A DNA stretch of 64,000 nt from Levilactobacillus fuyuanensis (GCF_003946395.1 NZ_RHNZ01000008.1:1-64000); one strand, 5' to 3'. Counted from the first letter of the stretch, positions 47,857 through 57,565 are shown. The notes: generated by a model not told the origin, from the sequence alone. Program-made: numbers and translations.

Positions 47857-49590
47857 TTAGTTCTTGCGCTTCAAAGTAACGAGCCCAAATCCGCTAGCCA
47901 CTAACAGAACTAAACCAGCCCAAATCAACGGCTGAGTCGAGCGTTCACCGGTCTGTGGTAAAGTATGGCCAACGTATCGACCCGTACCAGAACCAGTACC
48001 AACACCATTGGTATTACCAGCCTGCTGACCGTTCATTGCAGATTCTTGTCCACTGGTGCCACCAGTCGTGTAGGCACCGGCACCACCATTAACCGGCTGT
48101 TGGCTACTGCCCCCCGGCTGATAAGTCGATGAACTACCCGGCTTCTGCGTTGTTGGCTTCACCGGCTTAACTGGTTTCACTGGCTTGCTTGGCTTTTGTG
48201 GTTTCGTTGGCTTAACTGGCTTAGTTGGTTTCTGAGGATTTTCAGGATTCGTCGGCGTTTCCGTCCCAGGTTTTTCAGGATTCTCGGGATTTACTGGCGT
48301 CTCGGTTCCAGGATTCTCAGGATTCGTCGTTCCAGGATTGGTTGGTGGCGTGACACCGCCAGGATTTTCAGGATTACCTCCACCTTCAGAGCTTGAATTC
48401 TCCCGAACATCTTCTGCGGCAACCGTTACTGCGGCCGTCTGACCGTCCTTAATGGTAAATGGAATCGGCGTCTTGTTCAGTTCAAAGCCTGCTGGAGGAG
48501 TCGTTTCAACGAATTGATAATCGCCGGCGGCTAAGCCATCGACCTTGATGATTCCTTCAGCATCGGTCACCAGATCAGACTTGATGACTTCACCATTGAC
48601 ATCTTGCAATTCGTAGACGGCACCGGCTAGAACTTCACCATTAGTCTTTGCTGTCTTCTTCAAGATGACTTCACCAGCTTGTTGATCAGAACCACCATTA
48701 CCAGTACCACTACCGCCCCAAACGATCCGTGACCCAACACTCTGGCCGTTCAGGGAAGCATTGTTCTTCCATGTCCCCCCAGTTCCGGAGACCTCTGGTG
48801 TCGTTTGATACGTCATGTTAACTGCTGTTGTCACATTACTAAAGGTAAAGGTCAGCGTGTTCCCCATGACATTGATTTCAGGGGTAATCGACCCACCATC
48901 ACTGGTAAAGAAGCCATTTGAATCATAACTTCCAGTCTGTGCGTGAACACTTCCTGGGATATAAGTTTGACCAGGTCCCAGGCTATCCGTGACGACGGCC
49001 TTATCCATCTTAGAGCTGGTCGGATTAAAGGCGATATTCCAGGTTAACTTTGCGGGCGAGCCATCTGGATTCCGTTCAGCAACCCAGCCGACTTTGTTGA
49101 TTCCCCAGTCTAAGTCAACGTTGTTACTCTCAGCACTCCCCTTAACGTAGAATTGTAAAGTACCTTTCCGATCCTTCGTGGTGTTTGCGAGAGCCCCGTT
49201 GAACGTAATCGTCCCGGTGCTTTCACCTTCCTTAATGCTAAACGTCCCGATCTGCTGACCGTGATCGTCGTACAGTGGGAACGTCACATCTCGCCGACCA
49301 ACCGCAGTCGGAGGGAACGTGACGGTGACGGTATCGCCATCCTTAATGGCTTCTCCATCTGGAATACTCCAGTTGTAATCCAACGTGTAGTTATCCCATT
49401 TACTCAGGTCGGTTCCATTCGAAACGACCTTGCCGTTGGCATCCGTAATGATCGCGTCACCACCACCTAATCCGGAGACCTCAACGCTACCGGCTTGAGC
49501 GGTAACACCGCCGGTAGCGAAGCCGCCAACCAAAAAGACGGCAATGACTATCAGAACACCAATCACGACGGTAGTTATCTTCCTTCGCAT
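47857..49590 (-). CDS. LPXTG-anchored collagen-binding-type adhesin
   Basis: A 577-residue surface protein. Signal peptide 1-37 (RRKITTVVIGVLIVIAVFLV start). It has a Big_8-like Ig domain at about 38-170, a collagen-binding-type domain at about 175-300, and one Cna_B/SpaA domain (VILKKTAKTNGEVLAGAVYEL; EGIIKVDGLAAGDYQFVET) at about 315-395. A Pro-rich NPENP/KPTKP repeat stalk follows, then Gly/Thr/Gln-rich sequence, LPQTGE near residue 544, a helix and KRKN. Sortase A substrate; it likely binds host or plant matrix proteins. GGAGG precedes the ATG. No sortase gene nearby. Confidence 0.94.
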   Translation of the reverse strand: MRRKITTVVIGVLIVIAVFLVGGFATGGVTAQAGSVEVSGLGGGDAIITDANGKVVSNGTDLSKWDNYTLDYNWSIPDGEAIKDGDTVTVTFPPTAVGRRDVTFPLYDDHGQQIGTFSIKEGESTGTITFNGALANTTKDRKGTLQFYVKGSAESNNVDLDWGINKVGWVAERNPDGSPAKLTWNIAFNPTSSKMDKAVVTDSLGPGQTYIPGSVHAQTGSYDSNGFFTSDGGSITPEINVMGNTLTFTFSNVTTAVNMTYQTTPEVSGTGGTWKNNASLNGQSVGSRIVWGGSGTGNGGSDQQAGEVILKKTAKTNGEVLAGAVYELQDVNGEVIKSDLVTDAEGIIKVDGLAAGDYQFVETTPPAGFELNKTPIPFTIKDGQTAAVTVAAEDVRENSSSEGGGNPENPGGVTPPTNPGTTNPENPGTETPVNPENPEKPGTETPTNPENPQKPTKPVKPTKPQKPSKPVKPVKPVKPTTQKPGSSSTYQPGGSSQQPVNGGAGAYTTGGTSGQESAMNGQQAGNTNGVGTGSGTGRYVGHTLPQTGERSTQPLIWAGLVLLVASGFGLVTLKRKN

Positions 49591-49911
49591 CGTAATCCTC
49601 CTCCAATCACCTGTCACCAACAGTCGGCTTATTGACGAAATATCAATTATGGCAACTGCTCGCAGCACAAACCCATTCATTTTGACAATACTTCTACCGC
49701 TCTGTATTTACTATAACTGCTCTCGAAAAAAGCAGTATCTCAGCGAGAAACATTTCGTGTAGTTATTACCTGTGAAAATGGCAACGCCCCATTTTAAGTG
49801 TATTTAGTTTGACTCACAACGAAATTCATAACCACTAACGTTGGCCTATCGCGGTTTGATGGTTAATTTACTCCGCTAGTAAACAACTAAACGGCCCATA
49901 GAGGCCACCCC
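49591..49911. other. Intergenic region upstream of the adhesin
   Basis: About 320 bp between the adhesin start and the pfkB terminator. A possible minus-strand -10 (TATAGT) lies near 49705-49710. I see no small gene or repeat; it is AT-rich. Confidence 0.5.
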
Positions 49912-49943
49912 AAAAACGGCTGATCCCATCAAGGATCAGCCGT
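49912..49943 (-). terminator. Terminator of the draG-NCS1-pfkB operon
   Basis: On the minus strand ACGGCTGATCC pairs with GGATCAGCCGT around TTGATG, T-run after. Confidence 0.95.
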
Positions 49944-49953
49944 GACAAATTTC

Positions 49954-50832
49954 CTATTCTTCTAACGCACCACCTTGTTGGCCAACAACCAGCGCCGCTA
50001 ATGTATTCGCCCGTTGGACGGCCTGTTCAGTACCGTGACCGGCAGCCAACTCGGCTAGCAGGCCCCCACAGTGGGTATCACCAGCGCCAATCGTATTGAC
50101 CACCTGCGTCGCCGTCCCCGGAACCATGTGCCCCTGACCGTACTCGACGTAGTAACTGCCCTGGGCATCGAGCGTAACCACAACTAATTCCCCAGTAATG
50201 GCGTTGAGTCGTAAGGCAATCTCCCGATAGGTCTCAGTCGGAGTTCCCAGCCGTTGAATCTCCACCACGTTTCCATGAATCAACATTCCCGGGCGAATCA
50301 CCCGCTGAAGTACCGCTGGTGCAAGACTACCAATACGTGGTGACGTATCAAATAGGACGCGTAAATTCGGCTGCCGACTCAACGCGGTCAAAATCACATC
50401 CGCGGCTCGTGCATCCTCCAGTTCGTATCCGGAGAGATAAACGTAGTCGTAGTCAGCCAGTGAGATGTGCTCGAACCATTCAGCTTGCCAGCGACGCTCA
50501 ACCCCCATAATCGACAGAAAGGCGCGCTCGCCATTGGCCTCGACGAAGGAAACATCCCAGCCATTATCGGCACTTTCATCCCGCACCAATACTGGAATGC
50601 CCAGTTGCTGAAAGGTGTCTCGCACAATCGTGGCGTGTTCACCTAGACCGACTGGCGCAAATAAATCCGCCGTAACGCCAGCATAGGTCAGTGCCCGCTG
50701 CACATTGAAAGCCGAGCCGCCCACCTGCGTACTGCGCCAATCGCCAGCAACATCTTCACCACTCTGCGGGAGATGCTGAACGTTGACGACGACATCCACG
50801 TAAGCCGCTCCAATCACGAGTACCCGTGCCAT
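49954..50832 (-). CDS. PfkB-family carbohydrate/nucleoside kinase
   Basis: A 292-residue ribokinase-fold kinase. VLVIGAAYVDVVVNVQHLP, STQVGGSAFNVQRAL (substrate-binding glycine pair) and VNTIGAGDTHCGGLLAEL with the catalytic Asp in GAGD. This set resembles YegV or pseudouridine kinases. Third gene of an operon with an ADP-ribosylglycohydrolase and an NCS1 permease, spaced 1-20 bp, so it likely phosphorylates the sugar or nucleoside freed inside the cell. Confidence 0.88.
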   Translation of the reverse strand: MARVLVIGAAYVDVVVNVQHLPQSGEDVAGDWRSTQVGGSAFNVQRALTYAGVTADLFAPVGLGEHATIVRDTFQQLGIPVLVRDESADNGWDVSFVEANGERAFLSIMGVERRWQAEWFEHISLADYDYVYLSGYELEDARAADVILTALSRQPNLRVLFDTSPRIGSLAPAVLQRVIRPGMLIHGNVVEIQRLGTPTETYREIALRLNAITGELVVVTLDAQGSYYVEYGQGHMVPGTATQVVNTIGAGDTHCGGLLAELAAGHGTEQAVQRANTLAALVVGQQGGALEE

Positions 50833-50833
50833 C

Positions 50834-52198
50834 CTAGTCGACCTCCTCAGTCAGGCGTTTGCCTAATGGCTTCAACGCCACCATGCAAATCACCGCCACA
50901 ATCCCTGCGATAAAGACACCTAGACTATTATCCCGAAAGATACCATGGGCAAATGGCCCCGTCCAAACGGCATTGTTGGTAAAAAGAAAGCCCGTGATCA
51001 CCGCAATTACCCACGAACTAATCCCCTTCCAATTGTAGCGGTTGACCGAGGCGGGCATCATCTCGCTGATGGCGTACCCTTCACGGCGATAGAGAACACT
51101 ATCACACAGGAAGACGGCAACCCAGGCGGCCAGGCACGTTCCCAAGAAACCAAGGAAGAGTTCGAAGTTCCCCATGAAGTTTTCCGAAACAAACAGCACG
51201 TACACGGGAATCAAAATCACAATCGCCCCGTGTAAGATCAGGGAGTTACGTTGAGAAATTCGAATCCCCACGGTCTCCAGATTAATCCGTGCCGAACGCA
51301 GGCTAATCATGCACTGTGGAATCAGCCCACCCGCCGCTACTAAGAAATAAATAACCGTCATCCACGATGGCAGTGCGTGACTCATCACTTCGATGGGGTT
51401 GGCGGCACTGGCCAACCCCGGTTCAACGGTACTCAGTAGCACGCCACCCCACATCAGGACGAACAGAGGCACGGCGCCACCTAACAACGTATGCCAGAAT
51501 GTAGCACTCTGACTGGCCTGAGGCTTTACGTAAGCCCCCCAATCGGCCGCAGCCATCGACCAGCTGATCCCGGAACCCGCGGCAACGATCGACACAGCGG
51601 GCCAGAAGCCACCTAACCATTTGCCACTGGGCTGGGCTAGGGCCTGTTGCCAGTTGGCCTTCATCAAGAATAGAATTAAAATCACGACTGTTAAGATTCC
51701 GAATAGCCAGGACAGCCAGGTCTGAATCTTGGCCAAAACGGTTTCGTTCACCAGCCCAGAGAGAATCACGATACCGGCAAAAATGGCCAATGCCACGGCA
51801 ACCGTCCAGTCTGACTTGGCGATATGCATTACCCGGAGGAGCGCTACCAGCAAGAGTGTCCCGGTAATCACGTTCACGGCGAGCCAACCTACCATGTTGA
51901 TCCACGCAATCCCATTGGGCAACTTGTTGCCTTGCGTCCCGTATGCCGCCCGTGACAGCTTAAACGTCGTCACGCCTTCGCGCTTCCCAATCATCGCGAC
52001 CCATCCGGGAAAGACAAACGAAAGTGCCCCCACCAGTGACGCCAAAGTGGCTTGTACAAAGGATAAATGATAACTAACGATGATTGCCCCAAAGACAATT
52101 CCCATAATGCCAATGTTTGCCGCGAACCAGTTATAAAATAGCTCCCCTGGTGTCAGCGTCTTGTCTTTCTGTGGTACCTTAATTGTTTCCCCATTCAT
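50834..52198 (-). CDS. NCS1-family nucleobase/nucleoside permease (CodB-like)
   Basis: A 454-residue, 12-helix transporter. TPGELFYNWFAANIGIMGIVFGA, GTQGNKLPNGIAWINMVGW and ISWSMAAADWGAYVKP are typical of purine-cytosine permeases. AAGGA lies before the ATG chosen; a TTG six codons earlier overlaps the Shine-Dalgarno. Not linked to the codA at 9.3 kb. As middle gene of the draG/pfkB operon it probably imports the substrate of that pathway. Confidence 0.88.
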   Translation of the reverse strand: MNGETIKVPQKDKTLTPGELFYNWFAANIGIMGIVFGAIIVSYHLSFVQATLASLVGALSFVFPGWVAMIGKREGVTTFKLSRAAYGTQGNKLPNGIAWINMVGWLAVNVITGTLLLVALLRVMHIAKSDWTVAVALAIFAGIVILSGLVNETVLAKIQTWLSWLFGILTVVILILFLMKANWQQALAQPSGKWLGGFWPAVSIVAAGSGISWSMAAADWGAYVKPQASQSATFWHTLLGGAVPLFVLMWGGVLLSTVEPGLASAANPIEVMSHALPSWMTVIYFLVAAGGLIPQCMISLRSARINLETVGIRISQRNSLILHGAIVILIPVYVLFVSENFMGNFELFLGFLGTCLAAWVAVFLCDSVLYRREGYAISEMMPASVNRYNWKGISSWVIAVITGFLFTNNAVWTGPFAHGIFRDNSLGVFIAGIVAVICMVALKPLGKRLTEEVD

Positions 52199-52219
52199 AA
52201 AATCCTTACTCCTCAATTG

Positions 52220-53248
52220 TTATGTATTTGATTGTTGCCGAAAATCTAGAATAGCCGTCACGTAGTCGGCTAAATGATGCTGTGGATTCTGTCGATCGAT
52301 CAGTGCGCCCCACCCCATGGGGAGCTGCTGATAACCTTGTTTGGCCCCGCAAATTGCGACCGCCATGGCCCCAATCGTGTCGGTATCACCGCCTAGATTA
52401 GCCGCGAGTAGCGCACAGCGTCGTATATCCCGACCGTAGTAGGCTATTGCTAACGCTGCTGGAACGGACTCACTGACGGCCGTTCCCGTTCCGACTAACG
52501 CCGCCAGTTGGCGTGTAAACTCAGCCGGATCACGCCGCGTATTCCGGGCAATCTCTAGGCCTAAACGTAAACGTGCCTGTGGACTGGCCTCCCAAGTGGG
52601 AGCACCCAGTTTTCCGGCCGTATCACCTGCCAGCAACGCCCAATCCAGTAATGCCGGCCAATCATAGTCGGCCAACGCAGCAGTCACCGCCCCCGCTACC
52701 ATTGCCGCACCACTAAAGGCCACGTCCGTCGCATGAGTCACACGCGTTACGCCCACGACCATGGTCACCAGCTCGGACAACTGCTGCGGTCTAAACAAGG
52801 CCCCAACTGGCGCAATTCGCATGGCACAGCCGTTCGTCACAGCTTTCTGCGTAATTGTCCGCGAATCCTGCCCCGCCTGAATTGCTAGTAAGACTGCCTT
52901 CGAACTAGGCCCCAAGATATTTCGTTCAAACGCATGAATCGATTTGGCCCAAGTCAATAATCGCTGTGCCAAGTCCTCCGGCTGGACCTCCCATTGGTTG
53001 GCCCGTAAACTATCCAGGATTAGCAGTGCTTGACTGGTATCGTCTGTGTATTGCCCCTGCAAATAGTTCATGGCAATGTCGTTTTCCTGTGGACCATCCA
53101 TGAAATCCGTCACACCCCCGGGGTATCGCTGGCGAATCCGGGCCACCGACCAAAGCTCGGTCGGCATTCCCATGGCATCGCCCACGGCCTGGCCGTATAG
53201 AACACCGCGAACCCGATTAGCCACGTAAGCCTGACTCTTATCGTCCAT
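52220..53248 (-). CDS. ADP-ribosylglycohydrolase (DraG/YegU-like)
   Basis: A 342-residue glycohydrolase. Motifs QYTDDTSQALLILDSL near residue 66 and LGGDTDTIGAM near 290 bind the two magnesium ions. Family members remove ADP-ribose from proteins or cleave N-ribosyl bonds. In the yegTUV-like setting here (permease, hydrolase, PfkB kinase) the target is more likely a ribosylated small molecule than a protein. First gene of the operon with a good promoter and GGAGG SD. Confidence 0.9.
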   Translation of the reverse strand: MDDKSQAYVANRVRGVLYGQAVGDAMGMPTELWSVARIRQRYPGGVTDFMDGPQENDIAMNYLQGQYTDDTSQALLILDSLRANQWEVQPEDLAQRLLTWAKSIHAFERNILGPSSKAVLLAIQAGQDSRTITQKAVTNGCAMRIAPVGALFRPQQLSELVTMVVGVTRVTHATDVAFSGAAMVAGAVTAALADYDWPALLDWALLAGDTAGKLGAPTWEASPQARLRLGLEIARNTRRDPAEFTRQLAALVGTGTAVSESVPAALAIAYYGRDIRRCALLAANLGGDTDTIGAMAVAICGAKQGYQQLPMGWGALIDRQNPQHHLADYVTAILDFRQQSNT

Positions 53249-53280
53249 TTGCCACCTCCTTTAAAAAAGTCAATGTCCCC

Positions 53281-53309
53281 ACTATACCGGAATTTCAATT
53301 GCTTGTCAG
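53281..53309 (-). promoter_or_regulatory. Promoter of the draG-NCS1-pfkB operon
   Basis: CTGACA (53304-53309) and TATAGT (53281-53286) on the minus strand, 17-bp spacer. Confidence 0.8.
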
Positions 53310-53368
53310 AACTGAACACTTACAAATTTATTTATAATATTGTTCGTCTATAATAGTTATTAAGCCGT

Positions 53369-53401
53369 AAAAAAAGCGTGTGGCCAATTAGTCACACGCC
53401 A
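53369..53401 (-). terminator. Terminator of the aldo-keto reductase gene
   Basis: On the minus strand GGCGTGTGAC pairs with GGCCACACGC (core GCGTGTG/CACACGC), T-run after. Confidence 0.9.
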
Positions 53402-53411
53402 AAATAATTAT

Positions 53412-54254
53412 TTAGTCAAATTCTTCATACTCATTAGGGTCTTGACCGTCGATTCGGCCGTCAGCCCGACTCAAGGCATCGATTGCCGTCATTTCCTCTG
53501 GCGTCAAGTTAAAGTCGAAGACGTCCAGATTGGACCGCTGATGCAAGAGGTTGCTAGCTTTTGGAATGGGCACGATGTCGCGTTGGAAGTGCCAACGGAG
53601 GATGATTTGCCCCACGTTCTTCTCGTACTTCTTCGCTAACTTCTGGATCAGAGGCTCCTTCAATGCCGCACTCCCACGACCCAATGGGCTCCAAGCCTCG
53701 GTGATGATTCCCCGTTCCTGGTCCGCCGCCAACATTCGTTGATTGTTCCAATACGGGTGGGCTTCAATCTGGTTGACCGCTGGCATCACACCAGTTTCCT
53801 TAACCAATCGATCCAGATGTTCCGGTTCGAAGTTTGAGACCCCAATCGAGCGAATAAAGCCGCGCGCCCGGGCATCAATCATGGCCTGCCAAGCTTCCAC
53901 GTAATGGTCGCGCTTAGGCAGTGGCCAGTGAATCAAAAACAAGTCAAAGTAGTCCAATCCCATGCGATACAGGGACTCTTGAATCGCCATCGTCGCATCC
54001 GCATAGCGGTGATACTTGCCTGGCAGCTTCGACGTCACGAAGAATGCCGACCGTGGCAATCCGGATTGCCGAATAGCTTCACCGACAGCCCCTTCGTTGT
54101 CATAATTTGTCGCCGTATCGAGACTCCGATAGCCATCGCGAATCGCAGCTAGAATCTGGTTGACTCCTTGGCCACCACGGACTTGGAACGTGCCCAAGCC
54201 CACAGCTGGCATCTGGTAACCATCATTAAACGTGACTACAGGTACTTTTGTCAT
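53412..54254 (-). CDS. Aldo/keto reductase
   Basis: A 280-residue NADPH-dependent reductase of the AKR superfamily. Catalytic tetrad: Asp in RSLDTATNYDNE, Tyr in the same block, Lys in TSKLPGKYH and His in LFLIHWPLP. IGVSNFEPEHL is the AKR signature, and WHFQRDIVPIPKASN binds the cofactor. Substrate unknown, probably small aldehydes or keto acids. GGAGG precedes the ATG. Monocistronic. Confidence 0.93.
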   Translation of the reverse strand: MTKVPVVTFNDGYQMPAVGLGTFQVRGGQGVNQILAAIRDGYRSLDTATNYDNEGAVGEAIRQSGLPRSAFFVTSKLPGKYHRYADATMAIQESLYRMGLDYFDLFLIHWPLPKRDHYVEAWQAMIDARARGFIRSIGVSNFEPEHLDRLVKETGVMPAVNQIEAHPYWNNQRMLAADQERGIITEAWSPLGRGSAALKEPLIQKLAKKYEKNVGQIILRWHFQRDIVPIPKASNLLHQRSNLDVFDFNLTPEEMTAIDALSRADGRIDGQDPNEYEEFD

Positions 54255-54308
54255 CAAATAACCTCCTGTTTAATTGGTCTCTAAAGTCAACTCTAACGCG
54301 AATTTTGT

Positions 54309-55490
54309 TTAATTGAAACTATTTTGCCGGTGTTGCTTGATCACCCGGTTCAGAACCAGTGCGAGAATCAGCGAAATTCCGGCATAGCCGGCGGCACCCA
54401 AGCTAATGTGATTCAAGCCGACTGTGCCTAACAGGCCAGAAGCCGTGGCCGACCCCAGGGAAATACCAAAGTTAAAGAAGATGGAATTCAATGAAGAAGC
54501 TAGCACCGTTGACTGCGGGTACTCCTCTTCGGCAATGTTTAGGAAATGAATCTGAATGGGTGAATTGATAATCGTTACGATCAGACTCATGGCTAACAGA
54601 ATCGCTAAGCCGCCAAACTTAAAGTTCAGGCCAATTGGCAGTAGTGCCAGCAAAATCACATCGACCACATAGAATCGAGGCATGATACGCAATCCGTTTC
54701 GTTCCGCTAGCATCCCTGACAACCGATTACTGATAATACTCATGATCCCAATTAAGAAGAGTAACCAGTTCAGGCTCTGCGTGCTAAATCCAAGTGCCGT
54801 CGTCAGCAATGGCCGAATATACGTGTAATAGGCGTACATCGTGGCCGCCGTAAACAGGACCAAGGCAATCCCCACGTAGATCCGGGGATCCTTCAACAGG
54901 ACCAATTGATTCTTCACGCTACTCTGCACCTGTTCGACTTCACGAGGCAACAACCACCCCAGCAGAACACAGGTCACAGCACTAATTATTGAAATTAAAT
55001 AGAAGGCGTCGTGCCAGCTATAGCTCGTACTGATGGCTGTCCCAATCGGCACCCCAAAAACGGAGGCAATACTGAAACCGGCAAAAATCCACGACACCAG
55101 ACTCGCCCGCTTTTCACGCGGCGCAATCGAACTGGCAAAGGTCATAATTAATGAAATAATCGCCCCGGCCACCATCGCCGTGATGATTCGAGAGAGCAAC
55201 AACACGGGATAGTTCATCGCAAAACCACTCAGCGTGTTCCCTACCAAGAAGATGCCCATCAGGGTCATTAACGTCTTGTAGCGGCTGAACCGACTCGTCA
55301 AAACGGTGATAAACGGCGTGCTGACCGCGTAAACCGTGGCAAAAATCGTCACCAAATAGCCCACAGTCGCCACCGGAATGCGATATTCCTTGGCAATGTC
55401 GGAGAGGACCCCGACCACGATAAATTCATTACACCCCAACATAAACGCCACCAGGACAAAGACGATGGCTTGCCAACGATACTTGTTCAC
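54309..55490 (-). CDS. MFS transporter (DHA1-type exporter), copy 1
   Basis: A 393-residue, 12-helix major facilitator. NEFIVVGVLSDIA is the loop A region and SRFSRYKTLMTL the loop 2-3 motif; ISNRLSGMLAERNGL follows later. GAGGAG is 8 nt before a GTG start. It is a close paralogue of the next gene (same architecture, long shared blocks), evidence of tandem duplication. Likely exports sugars, arabinose-like solutes or drugs. Confidence 0.88.
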   Translation of the reverse strand: MNKYRWQAIVFVLVAFMLGCNEFIVVGVLSDIAKEYRIPVATVGYLVTIFATVYAVSTPFITVLTSRFSRYKTLMTLMGIFLVGNTLSGFAMNYPVLLLSRIITAMVAGAIISLIMTFASSIAPREKRASLVSWIFAGFSIASVFGVPIGTAISTSYSWHDAFYLISIISAVTCVLLGWLLPREVEQVQSSVKNQLVLLKDPRIYVGIALVLFTAATMYAYYTYIRPLLTTALGFSTQSLNWLLFLIGIMSIISNRLSGMLAERNGLRIMPRFYVVDVILLALLPIGLNFKFGGLAILLAMSLIVTIINSPIQIHFLNIAEEEYPQSTVLASSLNSIFFNFGISLGSATASGLLGTVGLNHISLGAAGYAGISLILALVLNRVIKQHRQNSFN

Positions 55491-55562
55491 GATATTTTCT
55501 CCTCTGAATCTTAAAATTTTCACTCGTTACCTACCAGAATACACTATCTTTCAGAAAATAAG

Positions 55563-55590
55563 CAGGGGGACGTCTCATGAAAACGTCCCC
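55563..55590 (-). terminator. Terminator of MFS copy 2
   Basis: GGGGACGT pairs with ACGTCCCC around TTTCATGAG; T-rich tail on the minus strand. Confidence 0.75.
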
Positions 55591-55599
55591 AATTGAAAA

Positions 55600-56787
55600 T
55601 TATTTTTCCAGGGCCACAGATTGTTGATGGGCCGCGATAACCCGGTTCAAAACCACGACTAAAATCAGAGAAACCAGCGCGTAACCGGCAGCACCAAAAC
55701 TGATATTTTGAAGTCCCACCTGACTCAGCATTAACGAGGCCGTGGCTGACCCTATCGAGATGCCAATATTAAACGAAATCGCACTGACCGACGATGCCAA
55801 CATGGTCGCCTGCGGATAACTTTCGGCAGCCACATCCAGGAAGTGAATCTGAATGGGTGCCCCGGCGATGGTCACAATCAGTGTAAGGATTAGCAAGATT
55901 CCGAAGCCCACCACCTGACTGTTAAGGGCGACTGGTAACGCCAGCAGTAGGAACATGTCGGCCACGTAGAACCATGGCAATTTCTGTAACCCATGACGTT
56001 CCGCCAACGCTCCTGACAAGCGATTACTGATAATACTCATGATACCCAGTGCGAAGAGCAACCAGTTCAGACTGGTCAGGTCAAAGCCCATGCTGGTGGT
56101 AATCAGGGGCCGAATGTACGTGTAGTAGGCATACATCGTGGCCGCCATAAAGAGGTTGACCACAATTCCCAAATAGACCCGTTTATCCGTGAGAAAGACC
56201 AGCTGATCCTTCACGCCACCCTTGACCTGCGCGACATTACGCGGTAGCAACCAAGCTAACAGTAGCGCCGTGACCAGCGTGATACCGGAGATAACGTGAA
56301 ACGCCGTGTGCCAGCTATCTGCGGTACTGATGGCCACCCCAATCGGTACCCCAATAACCGAAGCAATACTGAAACCAGCCGAGATCCAGGCAATCAGGAC
56401 GGCACGCTTGTCGTGAGGCGCAATGTCGTTGGCAAAGGAAATGATAAAGGACTCGATCGCCCCGGCAACGGAAGCCGTCACTACCCGAGTTACCAGCAAC
56501 ATGGCATAACTGGTCGCAAACCCACTCAACGTATTCCCCACTAAGAAGATCAGGACGAGCACCATTAGTGTCTTATACCGACTGAAGCGATTGGTCAGCA
56601 CCGTAATAAAAGGCGTGCTGACGGCAAAGACCGTCGCAAAGATTGTGACCAGGTAGCCCACGGTCGCTACGGAAACATTCAGTGATTTTGAGATATCCGA
56701 AATGACCCCGACAACAATGAATTCATTACATCCCAGCATGAATGAAGTCAGTACAAAGATAATGGTTTGGAGACGGTATTTAGACAC
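55600..56787 (-). CDS. MFS transporter (DHA1-type exporter), copy 2
   Basis: A 395-residue MFS exporter. Like its neighbour it has NEFIVVGVISDIS and NRFSRYKTLMVL. The N-terminal extension of the longer frame is leader: AAGGA is 8 nt before the GTG at 56787. Immediately downstream of a TetR gene on the same strand, which may regulate both copies. The two copies diverge mostly in loops, suggesting substrate shift after duplication. Confidence 0.88.
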   Translation of the reverse strand: MSKYRLQTIIFVLTSFMLGCNEFIVVGVISDISKSLNVSVATVGYLVTIFATVFAVSTPFITVLTNRFSRYKTLMVLVLIFLVGNTLSGFATSYAMLLVTRVVTASVAGAIESFIISFANDIAPHDKRAVLIAWISAGFSIASVIGVPIGVAISTADSWHTAFHVISGITLVTALLLAWLLPRNVAQVKGGVKDQLVFLTDKRVYLGIVVNLFMAATMYAYYTYIRPLITTSMGFDLTSLNWLLFALGIMSIISNRLSGALAERHGLQKLPWFYVADMFLLLALPVALNSQVVGFGILLILTLIVTIAGAPIQIHFLDVAAESYPQATMLASSVSAISFNIGISIGSATASLMLSQVGLQNISFGAAGYALVSLILVVVLNRVIAAHQQSVALEK

Positions 56788-56883
56788 GACAAACTTCCTT
56801 TCCACGTAATTTTTTGAGATAGAATACCCGTTCGGTTTCCACCGAATAAAAGAGCTGTTACTATCTAGATTACACGACAAACT

Positions 56884-56920
56884 AAAAAACGGCTAGTCCC
56901 CTCAGGCAACTAACCGTTTC
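56884..56920 (-). terminator. Terminator of the tetR gene
   Basis: On the minus strand AACGGTTAGT pairs with ACTAGCCGTT (one G-U), T-run after. Confidence 0.88.
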
Positions 56921-56926
56921 ATTTCA

Positions 56927-57565
56927 CTACTTTTTTAATGTTCGGACAATCTGTTCCGAAATGATCTGTAGGTCTTGCTCATCACCGTGCACCAGAACGG
57001 GCGCAAAGTTCGATTGAATCAGATAGACCACTACCTGGCCACCAATAATGCGGACAATGCCTGCCGCGTCAATGTCGTCACGTAGCTCACCAGTATCCCG
57101 AAAGATTCGTAACAGTTCCCCCAAGAAATCAAAGTCATTGCCGCGAACCACCTTGCCAAACAGCGCCCGCATATCAGCATTGGTCATCATTTCCATCGCT
57201 ATGATTTTAACCACTTCTTCGTTGCCCCTAATAAACGCATACCGGTCGGTCACAAAGAAGTGCACCATTTCCGATAATGACTTTTGCTTACCGAGGTCCG
57301 CAAAGAATTCGTCCCGGTACTTGGGAAAGAAGTGCTCCATGACGGGGCGAACAATGGCTAACATCAAATCCTGCTTCGTATGAAAGTACTTGAAGATGGT
57401 CGCCTGACTGATGCCGGCCCTCTTGGCCACATCAACGGTCGACGTGCCATCGAAGCCGTCCTCCGAGAAGAGCTCCATGGCAGCCACCAAAGCTGCCTTC
57501 TTACCCTTTGGCATTTTCTGTTGTTCCAGCCAATCGCGGTAATTGACAAAAATATTTGGTTCCAC
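56927..57565 (-). CDS. TetR-family regulator next to the MFS pair
   Basis: A 212-residue repressor: HTH STVDVAKRAGISQATIFKYF around residue 45-65, C-terminal all-helical domain. AAAGG 9 nt before a second GTG (57565) is preferred to the first, which abuts it. It is transcribed ahead of the two MFS exporters and probably controls them. Ligand unknown. Confidence 0.9.
   Translation of the reverse strand: MEPNIFVNYRDWLEQQKMPKGKKAALVAAMELFSEDGFDGTSTVDVAKRAGISQATIFKYFHTKQDLMLAIVRPVMEHFFPKYRDEFFADLGKQKSLSEMVHFFVTDRYAFIRGNEEVVKIIAMEMMTNADMRALFGKVVRGNDFDFLGELLRIFRDTGELRDDIDAAGIVRIIGGQVVVYLIQSNFAPVLVHGDEQDLQIISEQIVRTLKK

Noticed and set aside
47857-49590. Pro/Lys repeats in the adhesin as a possible CRISPR or DNA repeat
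   Set aside because: They are the in-frame KPTKP-type stalk of a surface protein, not a spaced DNA repeat.
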